This document shows, one piece after another, positions 62,410 to 64,000 of a stretch of 64,000 nt of DNA; the stretch's first letter is position 1; each line of letters begins with the position of its first letter. The stretch comes from Baekduia alba (GTDB taxonomy: Bacteria; Actinomycetota; Thermoleophilia; Solirubrobacterales; Solirubrobacteraceae): assembly GCF_028416635.1 (NCBI RefSeq), contig NZ_CP114013.1:248001-312000 (forward strand), read 5' to 3'. Under the pieces are notes generated by a model. It had not been told where the DNA came from and did no database searches. It worked only from the letters and a program-made list of their open reading frames with translations. The position numbers and the translations under genes are program-made.

Positions 62410-63906
62410 TCAGAGGAGCGTCACGACCGACTTGACCTCCGTGTACAGCTCGAGGGCTTCGGCGCCCATCTCGCGGCCCCAGCCCGATTCCTTGTAGCCG
62501 CCGAACGGCAGGGCGGCGTCGAACACGTTGTAGCAGTTGATCCACACCGTGCCGGCCCGCAGCGCCTTGGCGGTGCGGTGGGCCTTGCCGAGGTCCTGGG
62601 TCCACACGCCGGAGGCCAGGCCGTAGGACGTCGCGTTCGCGTCCGGCGGCAGCCCGCCCTGCTCGAACGGCCGCACGGTGACGACCGGGCCGAAGATCTC
62701 CTCGGCCTCGACCTTCATCTGCGGGTTGGTGCCGGCCAGGACGGTCGGCTCGACGAAGTACCCCTTGTCGCCATGGCGCTTGCCGCCGGTGATGGTCTCG
62801 GCGCCCTCGGTCTCACCCGACGCCAGGAAGCCGCACACGCGGTCCATCTGCTCCTGGGAGACCAGCGGCCCCATCTGCGTGGCGGGGTCGAGCCCCGGCC
62901 CGACCTGGATCGACTTCGCGTGGTCGGCGACGCCGGCGACGACGTCGTCGTAGATCGACTGCTCGACGAACAGCCGCGAGCCGGCGGCGCAGCACTGGCC
63001 GTGGTTGAAGAAGATCGCGTTCGCCGCACCCGGGATCGCGGTCTCGAGGTCCGCGTCGGCGTAGACGACGTTCGGCGACTTGCCGCCGAGCTCCAGCGAC
63101 ACCTTCTTCAGGTTGCCCGCGGCCGCCTGGAGGATCAGCTTGCCGACCTCGGTCGAGCCGGTGAACGCGACCTTGTCGACGTCCGGATGGGCGGCCAGCG
63201 GCGCGCCAGTCTCCTCGCCGAAGCCGGTCACGACGTTGATGACGCCCGGCGGGATCCCGGCCTCGAGCGCCAGCTCGGCCAGGCGCAGCGCGCTCAGCGG
63301 CGTCTGCTCGGCGGGCTTGAGCACGACCGTGCAGCCCGTCGCCAGCGCCGGCCCGAGCTTCCAGCAGGCCATCAACAACGGGAAGTTCCAGGGGATGATC
63401 TGGCCGACGACCCCGACGGGGTCGTGCAACGTGTAGGCGTGCCACTCGGCGCCCGGCATGTACGGGACCGAGATCTGCAGGGTGGAGCCGCCGCTCTTCG
63501 TGGTCCAGCCCGACATGTAGTGGAACAGGTCGGCGGCGAGCGGGACGTCGGCGGCCTTGGCGACGGCCAGCGGCTTGCCGTTGTCCAGCGTCTCCAGCGT
63601 GGCGAGCTCGTCGCCGTGCTCCAGCACGAGGTCGCCCAAGCGGTGGATGGCGCGGCCGCGCTCGGACGGCGTCATGCGGCGCCACGGGGCGTCGGGGTTG
63701 AACGCCGCGCGCGCGGTCTTGACGGCACGGTCGACGTCTTCCGAGCTGCCGCGCGGCACGGTGGCCAGCACCTCGCCGGTCGCCGGGTCATAGGTCTCGA
63801 AGGTCTGGCCGGACGCCGCCTCCACCCAGTCGGCGCCGATGAGCATGCGGTGGTCGCGGGCCACGAAGGCCCGTGCGTCCTGGTCGATCTGGGCGTCGAG
63901 CGCCAT
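62410..63906 (-). CDS. NAD(P)-dependent aldehyde dehydrogenase
   Basis: 498 residues from ATG 63,906. Rossmann region VVGQIIPWNFPLLMACWKLGPALATGCTVVLKPAEQTPLSAL, FTGSTEVGKLI, the general-base Glu in LELGGKSPN and the catalytic Cys in GQCCAAGSR are intact. The C-terminal NCYNVFDAALPFGGYKESGWGREMG is typical of the ALDH2/phenylacetaldehyde-type group. It oxidises an aldehyde to the carboxylate; the substrate is not certain. An AGGAGG site lies just before the start. Confidence 0.95.
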   Translation of the reverse strand: MALDAQIDQDARAFVARDHRMLIGADWVEAASGQTFETYDPATGEVLATVPRGSSEDVDRAVKTARAAFNPDAPWRRMTPSERGRAIHRLGDLVLEHGDELATLETLDNGKPLAVAKAADVPLAADLFHYMSGWTTKSGGSTLQISVPYMPGAEWHAYTLHDPVGVVGQIIPWNFPLLMACWKLGPALATGCTVVLKPAEQTPLSALRLAELALEAGIPPGVINVVTGFGEETGAPLAAHPDVDKVAFTGSTEVGKLILQAAAGNLKKVSLELGGKSPNVVYADADLETAIPGAANAIFFNHGQCCAAGSRLFVEQSIYDDVVAGVADHAKSIQVGPGLDPATQMGPLVSQEQMDRVCGFLASGETEGAETITGGKRHGDKGYFVEPTVLAGTNPQMKVEAEEIFGPVVTVRPFEQGGLPPDANATSYGLASGVWTQDLGKAHRTAKALRAGTVWINCYNVFDAALPFGGYKESGWGREMGAEALELYTEVKSVVTLL

Positions 63907-64000
63907 GTCTGCTCCTCCATTCGAAAACGGGTTGGCGCGAAGGTAGGCGGAGGGGGGTTGCAACTCCGTTGCGTTGGGCGTAGAAACGGTCGTGGGTTGA

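Overview
The window is very GC-rich DNA with strong codon bias and no CRISPR array. Gene content fits a soil actinobacterium, most likely class Thermoleophilia, order Solirubrobacterales. It carries lipA/lipB, ECF42-type sigma/DGPF, several acyl-CoA dehydrogenases, GGDEF proteins and delta-60/PKD secreted proteins. Taxonomy is inferred from gene style only.

The window has two contrasting halves. Bases 1 to about 29,800 are an accreted and decaying integration region. An intact tRNA-Ala(CGC) lies at 29,724-29,796 (minus), with a tyrosine integrase at 28,353-29,636 facing its 3' end. A roughly 43-bp copy of the tRNA 3' end recurs in the same orientation at about 1,181, 8,595, 14,900 and 19,369, each inside a longer repeat. 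These look like att scars of successive insertions. Between them sit broken genes with frameshifts and in-frame stops, a cluster of tiny Cys/His-rich or acidic peptide genes, a LysR-MFS divergent pair, an HSL-type esterase and a large secreted delta-60/PKD protein. The youngest block (19.4-29.8 kb) carries the most interesting cargo. This is a 1,388-residue NACHT/STAND-like NTPase with a long helical-repeat-like middle and a C-terminal PD-(D/E)XK-like nuclease, followed by a convergent DUF4238 protein and the integrase. It is a plausible uncharacterised defence island.

A second, smaller island occupies 34,947-39,625. It is bounded by 33-bp direct repeats derived from the 3' end of tRNA-Ala(TGC), and the tRNA's probable original terminator is displaced to its far side. 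It holds a MobF relaxase fused by deletion to a tyrosine-recombinase C-terminus, a fragment of a dimethylglycine-dehydrogenase-like FAD oxidoreductase, and an intact HxlR/NmrA-type redox-regulator pair.

The remainder (29.9-34.9 kb and 39.8-64 kb) is ordinary, intact chromosome. It encodes two diguanylate cyclases, a PhzF protein, a patatin phospholipase, a truncated haemoglobin next to an AAC(2')-type acetyltransferase, ECF42 sigma with its DGPF partner, an isochorismatase-like hydrolase and three acyl-CoA dehydrogenases. It also has an MBL/TetR pair with a striking operator, a cold-shock protein, a lipoate block (lipB, an M50-like protein, lipA, rhomboid and DD-carboxypeptidase), secreted low-complexity proteins, and an aldehyde dehydrogenase at the right end. 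A two-gene 2-oxoacid dehydrogenase-like locus (60,173-62,370) appears to have lost its catalytic residues in E1-alpha and in an E2-like domain fused to E1-beta.
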